Shown here one piece after another: positions 27,170 to 35,077 of a DNA stretch of 64,000 bases; position 1 is the stretch's first letter; every line of letters begins with the position of its first letter. A program made the position numbers and the translations under genes. This DNA is from LMUY01 sp965198895 (GTDB taxonomy: Bacteria; Pseudomonadota; Alphaproteobacteria; Acetobacterales; Acetobacteraceae): NCBI GenBank assembly GCA_965198895.1, contig OZ240676.1, positions 3,844,001 through 3,908,000 on the forward strand, written 5' to 3'. The notes beneath the pieces were generated by a model. The model made no database searches. It was not told the DNA's origin and worked only from the letters and a program-made list of their open reading frames with translations.

Positions 27170-27863
27170 GGTCACCGGCCTGCGTGCCGGCTATGGCGCG
27201 ACCGAAGTCCTGCGCGGCATCGACATGGCCGTGGAGCCTGGCGAGATCGTGGCCGTGCTCGGGTCCAACGGCGTCGGCAAGACCACGCTGAACATGGCCC
27301 TTTCCGGGATTATCCCCGCTCGCGATGGCACGATCCGCTTCGATGGCGAACGCATCGACGGGCGAACCGCTGCCCACATCGTGGCCGCCGGGCTGGTGCA
27401 CGTGCCGGAAGGGCGCCGGGTCTTCCCGAACCTCTCGGTGCGGGAAAACCTCGTGCTCGGCAGCTATCGCCGTGGCCGGCCCAACCGGGCAGCCAATTTG
27501 GAGCGGGTGCTCGGCACCTTCCCGCGTTTGCGCGAACGGTTGTCCCAGCATGCCGGAACGCTCTCGGGCGGGGAGCAGCAGATGCTGGCGATCGGCCGCG
27601 GGATGATGGCGGAGCCGAAGCTGCTGATCCTGGACGAACCCTCGCTCGGCCTGTCCCCGTTGCTGGTGGAGGAGATGTTCACGCTCATCGCCTTGCTCCG
27701 CATCGAGGGACTCGCGATCATGTTGGTCGAGCAGAACGTCGTGCAGTCTTTGGACTTGGCCGACCGTGCCTACGTTCTGGAGAATGGCCGCCACGTGATG
27801 CAGGGCGAGGCTGCTGCCCTGCGCGACGACCCGGACCTTCGCCGTACTTATTTAGGACTATAA
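27162..27863 (+). CDS. ABC transporter ATP-binding protein, LivF type
   Basis: A 233-residue ATPase with Walker A GSNGVGKTT, the LivF-typical VHVPEGRRVFPNLSVRENL, signature LSGGEQQMLAIGR, Walker B LLILDEPSLGL and the switch region IMLVEQNV. The ATG at 27162 (MLEVTGLRAGYG) fits the family; an ATG at 27135 would add nine residues. It overlaps the LivG-type gene by 8 bases and completes a five-gene importer. Confidence 0.9.
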   Translation: MLEVTGLRAGYGATEVLRGIDMAVEPGEIVAVLGSNGVGKTTLNMALSGIIPARDGTIRFDGERIDGRTAAHIVAAGLVHVPEGRRVFPNLSVRENLVLGSYRRGRPNRAANLERVLGTFPRLRERLSQHAGTLSGGEQQMLAIGRGMMAEPKLLILDEPSLGLSPLLVEEMFTLIALLRIEGLAIMLVEQNVVQSLDLADRAYVLENGRHVMQGEAAALRDDPDLRRTYLGL

Positions 27864-27914
27864 AAAAGTGAACCTTAGGGTGACCCTTAGGGCGCGCAAA
27901 GTCGAGGCTTACTC

Positions 27915-29552
27915 ATGACACCGCTCGACCCGGTCACGCTGGCAATTCTGGATGGACGGCTGGCGCAAATCGCGGACGAGATGGATGCCACCTTGTACCG
28001 CGCCGCATTCAATCCGATCATCGCCGAGGCCCGCGATGCTTGCCACGGCTTGTACCATGCCCTCACGGGAGACACGCTGGTGCAGGGTGCCGCGGGCCTG
28101 CCGATCTTCGTCGGCGCGATGGCATTTGCGGTGCGTGCGGTGATCGACAAGGTGGCGAAGGAGGGCGGGCTCGAACCCGGCGACACCTTCCTGTTCAACG
28201 ATCCGTATGCGGGCGGCACGCATCTGAACGATTTCCGGCTGGTGCGCCCGGTGTTCCGCGACGGCAATTTGTTCTGCTGGATCGCCTCCGTCGGTCACTG
28301 GCTGGACATCGGCGGCACCGTGCCAGGCGGCTACAACCCGCAAGCGACGGAAAGCTTTCAGGAGGGCGTGCGTTTTCCACCGGTCAAATTGATCAGCGCC
28401 GGCCGGATGAACAGCGACATAGTGGACATCCTGGCAGCCAACGCCCGCGTGCCGACCTCCAATTGGGGTGATTTGAACGGCCAACTGGGCGCGCTCGATC
28501 TGGGGGAACGTCGGCTGCATGGCCTGCTCGACGATTATGGTGCCGATACCGTCGCCAGTGCCTTCGACGCGTTCGCAGACCGAGCCGAGGCGCTGATGCG
28601 ATCCGCCATCGCGGCTCTGCCGGACGGCCTGTATGCGTTCGAAGACGTGCTCGATAATGACGGGATAACCGCCGATCCGTTGACCGTCGCGTTGGACCTG
28701 ACGATCTCGGGCGAGACGATGGTAATGGACTTCTCCCGTTCGTCGCCGCCGTGCGCCGGGCCGGTGAATATCTCGTACGCAACCGCCATTGCCGCATGCT
28801 ATGTCGCGCTCAAGCACGTATTCACCGCGGTGCCCGCGAACGCCGGGTGTCTACGCCCGATCCGCTTCGTTGTGCCGGACACGACGCTGCTGGCGGCCAC
28901 CGCGCCCCGGCCGATGGCTGGCTATACCGAAACGATCCTGCGCCTCATCGGGGTGGTGCTGGGAGCGCTGGCGCAAGCCGAGCCGGCCCGTGCGACCGCC
29001 GCGCCGTTCGGCACGATCAATGCGCTGTCGATGGCTGGCCATCGCGCGAATGGCTCCCGCTGGGTGATGTTCTCGTTCTTCGGCGGCGGCCTTGGCGGCA
29101 ACCCAGAAAGCGACGGGCTGAGCCACGCCAACAACCCGATCTCGACCGCAACGATCCCTCCGCTTGAGATCCTGGAGGCGGCCTATCCCGTGGTATTCCA
29201 TCAGTGGGCGCTTCGCCCCGACTCCGCCGGCGTCGGCGAGCATCGTGGCGGCCTCGGCGCGGTGTACGAGATCGAGTCCCTCACGGATGCGCAGGTTTCC
29301 CTGCTCGGTGAGCGCGGCACGGTTGCACCATTCGGCGTTGCGGGCGGCGGGCGCGCCGCGCTGAACCTGTTCACCTGGGAGGCGGACGAAGGCTGGTCCT
29401 CACCGCCTCTCGTCTCCAAGGTTACCGGGGTCGCATTGAAGGCCGGCAAGCGGATTCGGCTCGAAACACCCGGCGGCGGCGGCTGGGGCGATCCGGCCCG
29501 GCGCGACCCTGCGGCCACCGAGCGGGACCGCGCCTTAGGCTACGTCGCATGA
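27915..29552 (+). CDS. N-methylhydantoinase B / 5-oxoprolinase-like beta subunit (HyuB)
   Basis: A 545-residue HyuB-family protein. With HyuA it makes an ATP-dependent enzyme that opens hydantoin-like or lactam rings, or carboxylates ketones in the related acetone/acetophenone carboxylases. The N-terminus DPVTLAILDGRLAQIADEM and the segments FNDPYAGGTHLNDFRL, GHWLDIGGTVPGG and the C-terminal GGGRAALNL, TPGGGGWGDP are family hallmarks. It follows livF after 51 bases that contain a CCTTAGGG direct repeat, and overlaps hyuA by 4 bases. No third, gamma-type carboxylase subunit is present, which favours hydrolysis over carboxylation. Confidence 0.9.
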   Translation: MTPLDPVTLAILDGRLAQIADEMDATLYRAAFNPIIAEARDACHGLYHALTGDTLVQGAAGLPIFVGAMAFAVRAVIDKVAKEGGLEPGDTFLFNDPYAGGTHLNDFRLVRPVFRDGNLFCWIASVGHWLDIGGTVPGGYNPQATESFQEGVRFPPVKLISAGRMNSDIVDILAANARVPTSNWGDLNGQLGALDLGERRLHGLLDDYGADTVASAFDAFADRAEALMRSAIAALPDGLYAFEDVLDNDGITADPLTVALDLTISGETMVMDFSRSSPPCAGPVNISYATAIAACYVALKHVFTAVPANAGCLRPIRFVVPDTTLLAATAPRPMAGYTETILRLIGVVLGALAQAEPARATAAPFGTINALSMAGHRANGSRWVMFSFFGGGLGGNPESDGLSHANNPISTATIPPLEILEAAYPVVFHQWALRPDSAGVGEHRGGLGAVYEIESLTDAQVSLLGERGTVAPFGVAGGGRAALNLFTWEADEGWSSPPLVSKVTGVALKAGKRIRLETPGGGGWGDPARRDPAATERDRALGYVA

Positions 29553-31582
29553 ACGCCGTCGTGGGTGTTGACGTCGGTGGCACCTTCACCGACCTGTTCT
29601 ACTTCGACGGAACCACCTTCCGCACCGCAAAGGTCCCCTCGAACCGCGGCGACGAAGCGGTAGGCTTCATGGCCGGGCTGCACACGTTCGGGGAGGTGGC
29701 GGCACTCGGCTCCGTCGTGCATGGTACCACCGTCGGCACCAACGCGCTGCTGGAGCGCAAGGGCGGCCGGGTCGGTCTGATCACCACGGCGGGGTTCCGC
29801 GACGTGCTGGAGATGCGCCGCCGCGACCGTCGGCGCACCTGGGGGCTGTGGGGCGATTTCGTCCCCGTGGTGGACCGCGACATGCGGCTTGAAGTCGCCG
29901 AACGCACCCTGGCCGACGGCAGCATCCGCACCGGGGTCGACCCGGCGGAGGTTCGCCAGGTGGCCGAGCAATTGCTGGCACAGGGGGCAGAGGCCCTGGC
30001 GATCGTATTCATCAACGCGTACGCCAATCCCACCAATGAACGCGCGGCGCTCGAGGCAGCCACTTCGGTCTGGCCTAATGCATACGTTGCTTGCTCCTCC
30101 GAGATCCTTCCCGAAATCCGCGAGTTCGAGCGTACCTCCACCGCTTGCCTGAACGCCTACCTGCAACCCACCGTCGGCAGCTATCTGGGCAAGCTGGACG
30201 CGGCGTTGGCGAGCGAGGGCTTCGGTGGCCGGTTCCATATCGTGCAGTCCAACGGCGGCGTCATGTCCACTGCGACGGCTCGCCGTCTGCCGGTTCGCAC
30301 CGCGCTGTCCGGGCCGGCGGCCGGTGTGATTGCGGCGGCAGCGATCGCGGAGGCGGCGGGCTTTCCGGACGTGATCACGGGCGATCTCGGTGGCACCTCG
30401 TTCGACGTATCGCTGGTGGTGGGCGGCGGCGTGTCGTTGGCATCGCAGGCGACGATCGAGTTCGGCTTGGTGATCCGCACGCCGATGATCGAGATCACCA
30501 CGATCGGCGCGGGCGGTGGCTCCATCGCCTCCGTCGATGCGGGCGGGTTGCTGCAGGTGGGCCCGGAAAGCGCCGGCTCGCGCCCCGGCCCGGTGTGCTA
30601 TGGCGGCGGCGGCACGCGACCCACGCTGACCGACGCCAATGTCGTACTCGGCCGCATCAACGCCGCCCGCCCCATCGGCGGTGCACTGGCCCGGCTAAAC
30701 GTGGACGCCGCGCGCGCAGCCATCGCCGAGCAGGTTGGTGACAAACTCGGGTTGAATGCCGAACAGGCCGCCGAGGCGATCGTGCGCGTCGCCAACGCGC
30801 GCATGGCCGGCGCCATTCGCCTCGTTTCGATCGAGCGGGGTCACGACCCGACGAAATTCGCCGCCGTTCCCTTCGGCGGCGGAGGCGCGCTACACATTGG
30901 CGCTCTGATCCGCGAAGTCGGGCTGAAGGCCGCGCTGGTTCCGCGCTACCCCGGTGTAACCTCGGCGCTGGGCTGCGTGATCGCCGACATTCGGCATGAC
31001 GGCGTGCAGACGGTGAACCTGCCGCTCGCCGGGTTGGACGCCGGCGCCCTGGATCGCCGACTGGTGGCGGAAGCGCAGGCCGCAGTGGCCGTGGTCGAGG
31101 CGGCGGGCTTGCCCACGCTCGGTATCGACACGGTTTTCGAGGTGGACATGCATTACGCCGGGCAGACTCATACGGTCAGTGTGCCATTGCCGCTGACCGT
31201 CACGAACACAGGTACGGGGGTCACTGAAACGCTGATCCGCACCGCATTCGAAGCCGCCTACACTCGCTCGTTCGGCCGCACGCTGGCGGGCGTCCCGGTG
31301 CAACTGGTGAACATTCGCACTGCCGCCATCGGCCGTCGCCCGCGCTTCGACCTCGCCGCTCTCGCCCCGACCAGTACGGAGCTGGCCGAGCCCGCGCACC
31401 GCCCCGTGTGGTTCGACGGTGGCTGGCACAAGGCCGCGATATACGACCGTCTCGCGCTCCCCGTAGGCGCGGTTATTCCTGGCCCGGCGGTGCTGGAGCA
31501 GCCGGACGCCACCACCGTGATCGACCCGGGCCTACAAGCCCGTGTGGACCACCTCGGCAACATCATCGTGACGAGAGCGTGA
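29549..31582 (+). CDS. N-methylhydantoinase A / 5-oxoprolinase-like alpha subunit (HyuA)
   Basis: A 677-residue partner of HyuB. It starts with the actin-like ATPase phosphate loop VGVDVGGTFTDLFYF, then HGTTVGTNALLERKG, ALSGPAAGVIAAAAI, and DLGGTSFDVSLV, all typical of the HyuA/oxoprolinase ATP-binding core; the C-terminal part has GGGALHIGALIREVG and TVFEVDMHYAGQTH. Length is normal. It is coupled by overlap to hyuB and to the isochorismatase-fold gene. Confidence 0.91.
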   Translation: MNAVVGVDVGGTFTDLFYFDGTTFRTAKVPSNRGDEAVGFMAGLHTFGEVAALGSVVHGTTVGTNALLERKGGRVGLITTAGFRDVLEMRRRDRRRTWGLWGDFVPVVDRDMRLEVAERTLADGSIRTGVDPAEVRQVAEQLLAQGAEALAIVFINAYANPTNERAALEAATSVWPNAYVACSSEILPEIREFERTSTACLNAYLQPTVGSYLGKLDAALASEGFGGRFHIVQSNGGVMSTATARRLPVRTALSGPAAGVIAAAAIAEAAGFPDVITGDLGGTSFDVSLVVGGGVSLASQATIEFGLVIRTPMIEITTIGAGGGSIASVDAGGLLQVGPESAGSRPGPVCYGGGGTRPTLTDANVVLGRINAARPIGGALARLNVDAARAAIAEQVGDKLGLNAEQAAEAIVRVANARMAGAIRLVSIERGHDPTKFAAVPFGGGGALHIGALIREVGLKAALVPRYPGVTSALGCVIADIRHDGVQTVNLPLAGLDAGALDRRLVAEAQAAVAVVEAAGLPTLGIDTVFEVDMHYAGQTHTVSVPLPLTVTNTGTGVTETLIRTAFEAAYTRSFGRTLAGVPVQLVNIRTAAIGRRPRFDLAALAPTSTELAEPAHRPVWFDGGWHKAAIYDRLALPVGAVIPGPAVLEQPDATTVIDPGLQARVDHLGNIIVTRA

Positions 31583-32160
31583 TGCACGACACTGCCCTGC
31601 TCCTGGTCGATCTGCAGAACGACTTCATCCACCCGGATGGTGCCTACGGGCGTGCCGGGCAGGGGGTCACGGAGATCGCGGCACTTCCCGCGCGCCTGGC
31701 CCCGCTCGCCGCACAAGTCCGGGCGGCGGGAGGGTGGGTCGCAGCCACCCAGTTCACGCTGGTGCCCGCACGCGACGGTGAGCCGCTGATCTCGCCGCAT
31801 CTGCTGGAGCTTAGGCCGTTCCTACGCAAGGGTGACTTCCTACCTGGCGCCTGGGGCCATCAGGTTGTCGACGCGCTGCAGCCGATCGACCTCGCGGTGG
31901 AGAAGATCGCCTACTCCGCCTTCTATATGACACGGCTGGAATGGATGCTGCGGAAATGCGGCATCACGCGCATGATCGTGGGCGGCATCGTGACCAATGG
32001 CGGCGTCGCCTCCACCGTGCGGGAGGCGCATGTCCGCGACATGGAGGTGACGGTGCTGGAGGATGGCTGCGCCGCCTTCACGCCGGAGGTCCATGCCACG
32101 GCCATCGCGGCACTCCGTCCCGTCGCCCGCATCGCCACCATCGCGACGGCGCTGGCATGA
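31582..32160 (+). CDS. Isochorismatase-fold protein lacking the catalytic cysteine
   Basis: A 192-residue isochorismatase-like hydrolase. Amidases of this fold (for example N-carbamoylsarcosine amidase) use an Asp-Lys-Cys triad. Asp is present (D10 in LLLVDLQNDF) and so is Lys (K108 in AVEKIAYSAF), but the Cys position in the usual TDxCV motif reads TNGGV, giving Gly 141. In true isochorismatases glycine also replaces the cysteine, so the reaction may not be amide hydrolysis through a thiol. Its place after HyuBA suggests it acts on the ring-opened product. Start ATG overlaps the hyuA stop; the FAD gene overlaps its end. Confidence 0.82.
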   Translation: MHDTALLLVDLQNDFIHPDGAYGRAGQGVTEIAALPARLAPLAAQVRAAGGWVAATQFTLVPARDGEPLISPHLLELRPFLRKGDFLPGAWGHQVVDALQPIDLAVEKIAYSAFYMTRLEWMLRKCGITRMIVGGIVTNGGVASTVREAHVRDMEVTVLEDGCAAFTPEVHATAIAALRPVARIATIATALA

Positions 32161-33572
32161 GTGTCGCACGTGCTGCTGGCGTGAGTTTCGGCGCTCATGT
32201 GTCGGTGCTGATCGTGGGCGGGGGCGCCGCCGGCCTGATCGCTGCCTTGGCCGCCAAACGGGCGGGCGCGGAGCCGCTGGTGCTGGAGCGTGATGCCGTC
32301 CCTGCGGGATCCACAGCCCTCTCCGCCGGGTTGGTGCCGGCCGCGGGTACTCGCTGGCAGACGGAGGCCGGCATTGCCGACAGCGCGGCCGACTTCGCCG
32401 CCGATATCACCACCAAGGCACATGGCGAGCCGGACCCGGCGATCGTGCACCTCGTCAGCCAGCATAGTGCCACGGTGCTGCACTGGCTGGCGGACGAGCA
32501 TGGGCTGCCGTTTTCCGTGCTGCATGATTTCCGTTACCCTGGCCACCGGGCCTGCCGCATGCACGGGCTTCCATCACGCTCGGGGCGGGAATTGGTGGAC
32601 CGGCTGCGCACCGCAGCGGAGGCCGCCGAAATCGATATCCTATGCGACGCGCACGTCACCACCGTGTTTGCCGATGGCGCGACAGTGCGCGGGATCGCCG
32701 TGACCCGGCCGGACGGCACGGAGGAGCGGATCGGCTGTGATGTGCTCGTGCTCGCCTGCAACGGCTACGGCGGCAGCAAGTCGCTGGTTGCCCGGCATAT
32801 TCCGGCCATGGCGGACGCACTGTATTTCGGCCACGTTGGCAACCAGGGTGATGCGCTGCTATGGGGCGAGGCGCTCGGCGCTGAGAGCCGCCACCTTTCG
32901 GGCCACCAAGGCCATGGTTCGGTTGCCCATCCCGCAGGGATCCTGATCACCTGGGCCACCATCACCGAGGGCGGCGTGCAGGTGAACACCGCCGGGCGGC
33001 GTTTCAGCGACGAGTCCGCGGGCTATTCGGAGCAAGGCGCGGTGGTGCTCCGCCAACCTGGCGGCATCGCATGGACGGTCTTCGATGACCGGATCGCCGG
33101 CATCGCACGCCAATTCGAGGACTTTCAGCAGGCCGAGGCGGCGGGCGCGATCGTGTCCGCCAGTGACGTCGCTTCGCTCGCGGCTGCCCTGCGCGTCGAT
33201 CCAGCCTCGTTGGCGGCGACGCTGGCCGAGGTGGACGAGTTGAAACAGGCTGGCGGCACGGACAGGTTCGGTCGTGAGTTCGCGGGCGTCGCCAAGCTTA
33301 CATCACCATTCCGCGCCGTTCGGGTGACGGGGGCGCTGTTTCACACCCAGGGCGGCCTGGTAGTGAACACGGACGCGCGGGTGCTGGATGCGGCCGGGCA
33401 GGTATTGCCCAACCTATTCGCCGCCGGTGGCGCTGCGTGCGGTGTGTCGGGCGCGGATGCGTCCGGTTATCTTTCCGGCAATGGATTGCTCACCGCGGTG
33501 GCGCTCGGCGAGACGGCGGGGCGTTTGGCAGCCGACCACGCTCGTTCTCCCGCTCGAGAAGGGATGCACTGA
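32157..33572 (+). CDS. FAD-dependent oxidoreductase (fumarate reductase/flavocytochrome c flavoprotein family)
   Basis: A 471-residue soluble flavoprotein. The N-terminal FAD dinucleotide fold is clear (VLIVGGGAAGLIAALAAKR, then LERDAVPAGSTALSAGL), and the end has AAGGAACGVSGADASGYLSG-like FAD-binding sequence near residue 430. The middle carries the substrate-domain segment TEGGVQVNTAGRRFSDES. The family includes fumarate reductases and 3-ketosteroid dehydrogenases, which add or remove hydrogen across a C-C bond. As last gene of the operon it may oxidise or reduce the carbon skeleton released from the hydantoinase step; this is inference. Confidence 0.85.
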   Translation: MSVARAAGVSFGAHVSVLIVGGGAAGLIAALAAKRAGAEPLVLERDAVPAGSTALSAGLVPAAGTRWQTEAGIADSAADFAADITTKAHGEPDPAIVHLVSQHSATVLHWLADEHGLPFSVLHDFRYPGHRACRMHGLPSRSGRELVDRLRTAAEAAEIDILCDAHVTTVFADGATVRGIAVTRPDGTEERIGCDVLVLACNGYGGSKSLVARHIPAMADALYFGHVGNQGDALLWGEALGAESRHLSGHQGHGSVAHPAGILITWATITEGGVQVNTAGRRFSDESAGYSEQGAVVLRQPGGIAWTVFDDRIAGIARQFEDFQQAEAAGAIVSASDVASLAAALRVDPASLAATLAEVDELKQAGGTDRFGREFAGVAKLTSPFRAVRVTGALFHTQGGLVVNTDARVLDAAGQVLPNLFAAGGAACGVSGADASGYLSGNGLLTAVALGETAGRLAADHARSPAREGMH

Positions 33573-33723
33573 GGTTCCGGCCAGACTGGCTTGGTTGGAA
33601 GTCAGCGGGCAAGAGCCGTAGCCGTCATCGGCGGCATCGGCCTTGGCCGTCGGACCGGCATTCGCCAGCCTTTCGCTAACCCGTGAAGCTGACATAGGCC
33701 GGGCCGGGCCCATCTAAAGCGTC

Positions 33724-34080
33724 ATGACCGAACTCCTCGTCTGGTTTGATGGCGATTGCCCTTTGTGCCAGCGGGAGATCGCGCTGATGCGGCGGCTGGA
33801 TCGTCGCCGCGTGATCCAGTTCACCGACGTCTCTCGCGGTGGGGCGACCGACTGCCCGATCGACCGGGCGATGTTGTTGGCGCGGTTCCATGCGCGGGAG
33901 GACGGCCGCGTGCTGTCTGGAGCGGCCGCATTCGGGGCAATGTGGCGGGCAATCCCGGTACTGCGGCCGTTCGGGCTCATGGCGCGCAACCGCCTTGTGC
34001 TGGCAGTCCTAGAACGAGCATACGTGGCGTTTCTTCGGCTGCGGCCCAGTCTGCAGCGCCTGGCGCGAAGGCTAGCGTGA
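33724..34080 (+). CDS. DCC-family (DUF393) thiol-disulfide oxidoreductase-like protein
   Basis: A 118-residue protein with the DUF393 signature DGDCPLCQREIALM at residues 9-22, where the CxxC-like pair sits in a thioredoxin-like setting. The downstream part RVLSGAAAFGAMWRAIP is also typical. The family is named for the DxxCxxC pattern; its biological role is not settled. It lies 151 bases after the FAD oxidoreductase and appears to be separate. Confidence 0.85.
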   Translation: MTELLVWFDGDCPLCQREIALMRRLDRRRVIQFTDVSRGGATDCPIDRAMLLARFHAREDGRVLSGAAAFGAMWRAIPVLRPFGLMARNRLVLAVLERAYVAFLRLRPSLQRLARRLA

Positions 34081-34183
34081 CGGCTTTCGTGCCCACCCGG
34101 GCAGGGGGTTTGCATCGGCCGGCCGAGTGGCCAGGCTTGGTCGAACGCAGCGGTTAGCCTCCTTGGGAGGGGCGGTGGAATGC

Positions 34184-34489
34184 CTACACTGCGCTCTGTG
34201 CCTTGCGCACTTCGTCCAGAACCGCCTCATGCGTTGCCAGTATGCGCCGCAGCGTGGGTTTCCCTTTATCGCTCGCCGCAGCGATGCCCTCGTGCATTTC
34301 CTCGATGCCCGTCGCCATCTGTTCGGCCAAGCCGGATAGCCGCTCCTGTAGCTGCTCGCCGTCGTCCTTGAGTTCGGCCGCCCAGATCGCGAGGACGCGA
34401 GAGAGTTCGGTGCAAGCGCGGTTGGGTTGGACGCCTGCTTGCAGGAGCTTGATCAGCGGGGCCAAGTCGGCCGTGGGGGAGCGGGACAT
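34184..34489 (-). CDS. Hypothetical helical protein, about 101 residues
   Basis: Not recognised. From the ATG at 34489 (MSRSPTADLAPLIKLLQAGV) it is almost entirely alpha-helical by composition, with charged heptad-like segments (ELKDDGEQLQERLSGLAEQM, then EEMHEGIAAAS) that could form a coiled coil. No signal peptide. A TTG six codons upstream is an alternative start. It is divergent from the small frame that precedes the glucan synthase. Confidence 0.45.
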   Translation of the reverse strand: MSRSPTADLAPLIKLLQAGVQPNRACTELSRVLAIWAAELKDDGEQLQERLSGLAEQMATGIEEMHEGIAAASDKGKPTLRRILATHEAVLDEVRKAQSAV

Positions 34490-34825
34490 CCGTGGGAAGC
34501 TAGCCAAGCGGACTGTGAATGGCTAGACGCCCCCGGGCTGCTTTGGACCGAGCCCGGCCGCCGGAACCCAACCCTGGCGAACGGCAACGGTGGTGAGCTT
34601 GCGCGGTCTTCCGATGATGGCCAAGGAGCAGCCGACGCTGGAGGGCGCGATGAACAATTTGTCCGTCCCCAAGGGTTGCTACCCGCTCTCGGCAAGCTGC
34701 CAGGCGGGGGACAAAATCGCACGTAGGCGAGCCTGGCGATCGGCACGGGGTAAGTAGTTTCCGAACCTGCCGCCCCGCCGCGATTAAGCCTTCATTACCT
34801 CCACGCTGCCAAAGCGGAGGATCGC
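34490..34825. other. Gap of 336 bases with one short dispersed repeat
   Basis: No gene recognised. The only feature I can point to is the copy of the GTAGTTTCCGA repeat at 34751-34771. Confidence 0.45.
34751..34771 (+). repeat. GTAGTTTCCGA dispersed repeat, copy 1
   Basis: Reads AAGTAGTTTCCGAACCTGCC; core at 34754-34764. It matches the copies at 45695 and 48872 over about 18 bases. Confidence 0.6.
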
Positions 34826-35035
34826 ATGAGCAACACCCAGAACGCCCTGACTGCCGTCGTCACCGATCAAGCCGCTTTTGAGCCTGCGCCGGACCGTCGT
34901 TCCAGCCCGTTGGCGGTGTCCAATGGCGGGGATTGGAGCGAACTCGGGATGGATGAGGATGCCGGCTCGGGTGGGCACACTTTGCTATCGCGGTCCTCCG
35001 CGCCACAAGGTCGTAGAAGCCTGTTCCGGCGCTGA
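34826..35035 (+). CDS. Possible small protein, 69 residues
   Basis: Not recognised. GGAGG six bases before the ATG at 34826 gives a good translation start, but the second half is Arg/Ser-rich and looks like frame noise. It could be the remnant of a longer gene. It lies just upstream of the glucan synthase. Confidence 0.3.
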   Translation: MSNTQNALTAVVTDQAAFEPAPDRRSSPLAVSNGGDWSELGMDEDAGSGGHTLLSRSSAPQGRRSLFRR

Positions 35036-35077
35036 CGCGGTGACGGTGAGCGGCTTGCGGTCTCCGCAGGCAGTCCA

